Below, one piece after another: positions 5,512-6,952 of a stretch of 6,952 nucleotides of DNA. Under the pieces are notes generated by a model. It was not told the origin of the DNA. It was given only the letters and a program-made list of their open reading frames with translations, and searched no databases. The DNA is taken from positions 187,313 to 194,264 of the forward strand of contig CP070808.1 in the NCBI GenBank assembly GCA_020343715.1, written 5' to 3'. Numbering within the stretch: position 1 is the first letter of the stretch; each line of letters opens with the position of its first letter. The stretch is from Thermoplasmata archaeon. GTDB taxonomy: Archaea; Thermoplasmatota; DTKX01; GCA-020343715. The position numbers were made by a program, and so were the translations under genes.

Positions 5512-6952
5512 TCAGTAGAGGGCCTGGTCGCAGAAGGGACAGAGGATCCACTCCGGGTCCAGCTCCTTTCCGCAGTTCGGACAGGTAGGTGCCGCGGCCG
5601 CCTCCTCAGCGGGTTCCTCGGCGAGTTCCTCAACGGGCTCCTCAACGGATTCCTTGGAGGGTTCCTCAACGGGTTCCTTGGAGGGTTCCTCAACGGGTTC
5701 CTTGGAGGGTTCCTCAGCGGGTTCCTCTGAGGGTTCCTCGACGGGCTCCTCAGCAGGTTCCTCGGGGAGCACTTCCTCCTCGGCCTCGGGCTTGATGGGG
5801 CTGCGACGCAGGAGGGCGGTCATGACGAAGAACACCACGATCCCGACGGCGAGCATGGCGCCAATGATGAGCCAGTTGGCTCCCTCGGCCTCCTCCTCAA
5901 CGGATATCTCCGCGGTGCCGTGGTTGTCCTGCTCGTTGGTCTCCTCCACCACGTGGTTGCGGTCGATGAACACGGTCAGGGGCGCGGAGCGCTCGAACAC
6001 CCAATCGATCTCGAAAGAGGCGTTCCCCTGGACGGGGAGGGCGTCGATGGTCCATATCCCCACCGGCTCGCCGCCCTGGGTCGGGTCACCGTGGAAGAGC
6101 TCCACCGATGCGGGGGTGTAGAGGGGGGCCTCGCCCAGGTTGAGGATCCTCACGTGCACGGTGGCGGTCGCGCCCTTGGAGATGGTGTCAATGGCCTTCT
6201 CACCCTTGGTCACCCAGATGTCCTGGAGGAGTAGGTTCGGGAGGGCATCGGCGTCCACATGGATGAGGGCGGACATGTTGTTGTTCGCGTCCGATGACTC
6301 CTCTATCTCGTTACCCGGGTCTATCACGGCGATGATGTGGTGGTCTCCGCCCTTCACCTTCAAGGGGTTGGGGGACCACGTGACCTTCTTGGTGATGGTC
6401 TCGCCGATGCCCATGGTGGACGTGGATACAGTGGTGATGCGGGTGCCCGGGTCCACCTGGTCGAGGTAGAGGGACAGCTGCGCCACCTGGAAGCTGATGT
6501 CGGTTCCGATGTTGGTCGAGACAACGGTGATGTCCACGGAGGTCCCATAGGTCATCGACGCCGTTGGTACACCGTCGGCGTCGGTGATGGTGACAGAGAC
6601 CACGGTGAGGTCGGGCAGCTTGGTCCCGACTATAAGGGGGCGCAGGTCCAGGTTGTTGAACTCGGTGACCTCGGGCTCTATGTCGGTGCTGTCCACCATG
6701 ACGAAGAGCACGGGCACCTCGCCCCTCTGCTTCGGTCTCTCCGCGGTCCAATAGATCGATGCTATGTACACCTCGTCGGGGTTCAGGCCCTCGGGGACGG
6801 AGAAGTGGCCCACCTCGGTCCCCTCGCCCATCTCCGGGTTTCCCAGGAACAGGGTGGTGCGGGTGGCGCTCTTGGTCTTCTCGTTACCCGAGTTCCAGAC
6901 GGTGATGTTGACCTCCACGTCGGCGCCCTCGTTGGTGCCGACCGAGGGGTCC
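5512..6952 (-). CDS. CARDB-domain membrane protein with Glu-Pro linker and C-terminal zinc ribbon (5' end outside window)
   Basis: Only the C-terminal 479 residues are visible. The frame is open to the right edge and the codons beyond the GTG at 6918 (DPSVGTNEGAD) continue a beta-strand, so that GTG is internal. Outside the cell there are three CARDB-like immunoglobulin folds at about residues 1-108, 112-232 and 238-350; each carries a polar N/D-rich strand end (EFNNLD, SSDANNN, TNEQDN) typical of CARDB. A single membrane span follows (NWLIIGAMLAVGIVVFFVM, near 5877-5821), then LLRRSP, whose arginines indicate that the C-terminus is cytoplasmic. Next comes an acidic EEP/SKEP linker (5601-5763) and a zinc ribbon (CPNC and CPFC, 5583-5530) ending in DQALY. 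Surface CARDB proteins probably bind other surface molecules or help in adhesion; the ribbon suggests a cytosolic partner. The function is unknown. The gene is 77 nt upstream of gcvPA but a shared role is not indicated. Confidence 0.88.
   Translation of the reverse strand, partial: DPSVGTNEGADVEVNITVWNSGNEKTKSATRTTLFLGNPEMGEGTEVGHFSVPEGLNPDEVYIASIYWTAERPKQRGEVPVLFVMVDSTDIEPEVTEFNNLDLRPLIVGTKLPDLTVVSVTITDADGVPTASMTYGTSVDITVVSTNIGTDISFQVAQLSLYLDQVDPGTRITTVSTSTMGIGETITKKVTWSPNPLKVKGGDHHIIAVIDPGNEIEESSDANNNMSALIHVDADALPNLLLQDIWVTKGEKAIDTISKGATATVHVRILNLGEAPLYTPASVELFHGDPTQGGEPVGIWTIDALPVQGNASFEIDWVFERSAPLTVFIDRNHVVEETNEQDNHGTAEISVEEEAEGANWLIIGAMLAVGIVVFFVMTALLRRSPIKPEAEEEVLPEEPAEEPVEEPSEEPAEEPSKEPVEEPSKEPVEEPSKESVEEPVEELAEEPAEEAAAAPTCPNCGKELDPEWILCPFCDQALY
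5650..5721. repeat. Tandem 24-bp repeat, three units, in the Glu-Pro linker
   Basis: Three consecutive 24-bp units start at 5650, 5674 and 5698. The first two are identical and the third differs at one base (5716, A to G). On the minus strand they encode the octapeptide PSKEPVEE and variants. Degenerate 12-bp half-units (encoding EEPx) extend to either side, over about 5601-5763. Near-identity at the DNA level indicates recent duplication or slippage, so copy number may vary between strains. It also raises the risk of assembly collapse. Confidence 0.85.

Noticed and set aside
5601..5763. Regularly repeated block that could suggest a CRISPR array
   Set aside because: Units are tandem without unique spacers, in multiples of 12 and 24 bp, and encode an in-frame Glu-Pro linker.

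Overview
This is a GC-rich window from an archaeon. The evidence is a MJ0619/Tes-type radical SAM protein, a TrmB-family regulator, a split glycine decarboxylase P-protein (GcvPA plus GcvPB), TATA/BRE-like promoter sequences, and a surface protein with CARDB domains, one membrane span and a C-terminal zinc ribbon. The combination, with the high GC, would suit a member of the Thermoplasmatota, but this is a guess from gene content. No rRNA, tRNA, insertion sequence or CRISPR array was seen.

Layout. Positions 1-46 (minus strand) hold only the first codons of a probable 4Fe-4S ferredoxin. It lies 24 nt downstream of a large minus-strand radical SAM gene (71 to 1723 or 1783) that resembles tetraether lipid synthase. 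A TrmB-type regulator (1836-2582, plus strand) diverges from it across a short AT-rich region containing a palindromic TTATAA. The regulator converges on gcvPB with only 3 nt between stop codons. gcvPB and gcvPA (2586-5434, minus strand) overlap by one base (TGATG) and form a two-gene operon with a probable promoter of its own at about 5475-5490. From 5512 to the right edge is the C-terminal 479 residues of a CARDB membrane protein whose N-terminus lies outside the window.

How the parts fit. The radical SAM gene and the ferredoxin start look like one transcription unit. Tes-type enzymes need low-potential electrons, and archaeal lipid saturation by geranylgeranyl reductase is also ferredoxin-dependent, so the left edge may be the start of a membrane-lipid maturation operon. 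The divergent TrmB protein is a natural candidate for its regulator. GcvPA and GcvPB together form the PLP-dependent glycine decarboxylase of the glycine cleavage system; gcvT, gcvH and the lipoamide dehydrogenase gene are not in this window. The CARDB protein is probably unrelated to glycine metabolism.

Three start codons differ from the longest reading frames. The radical SAM protein is better started at 1723 (ATG), gcvPB at 4058 (ATG) and gcvPA at 5434 (ATG), because ribosome binding sites, and for the first gene a promoter, fit these positions better.
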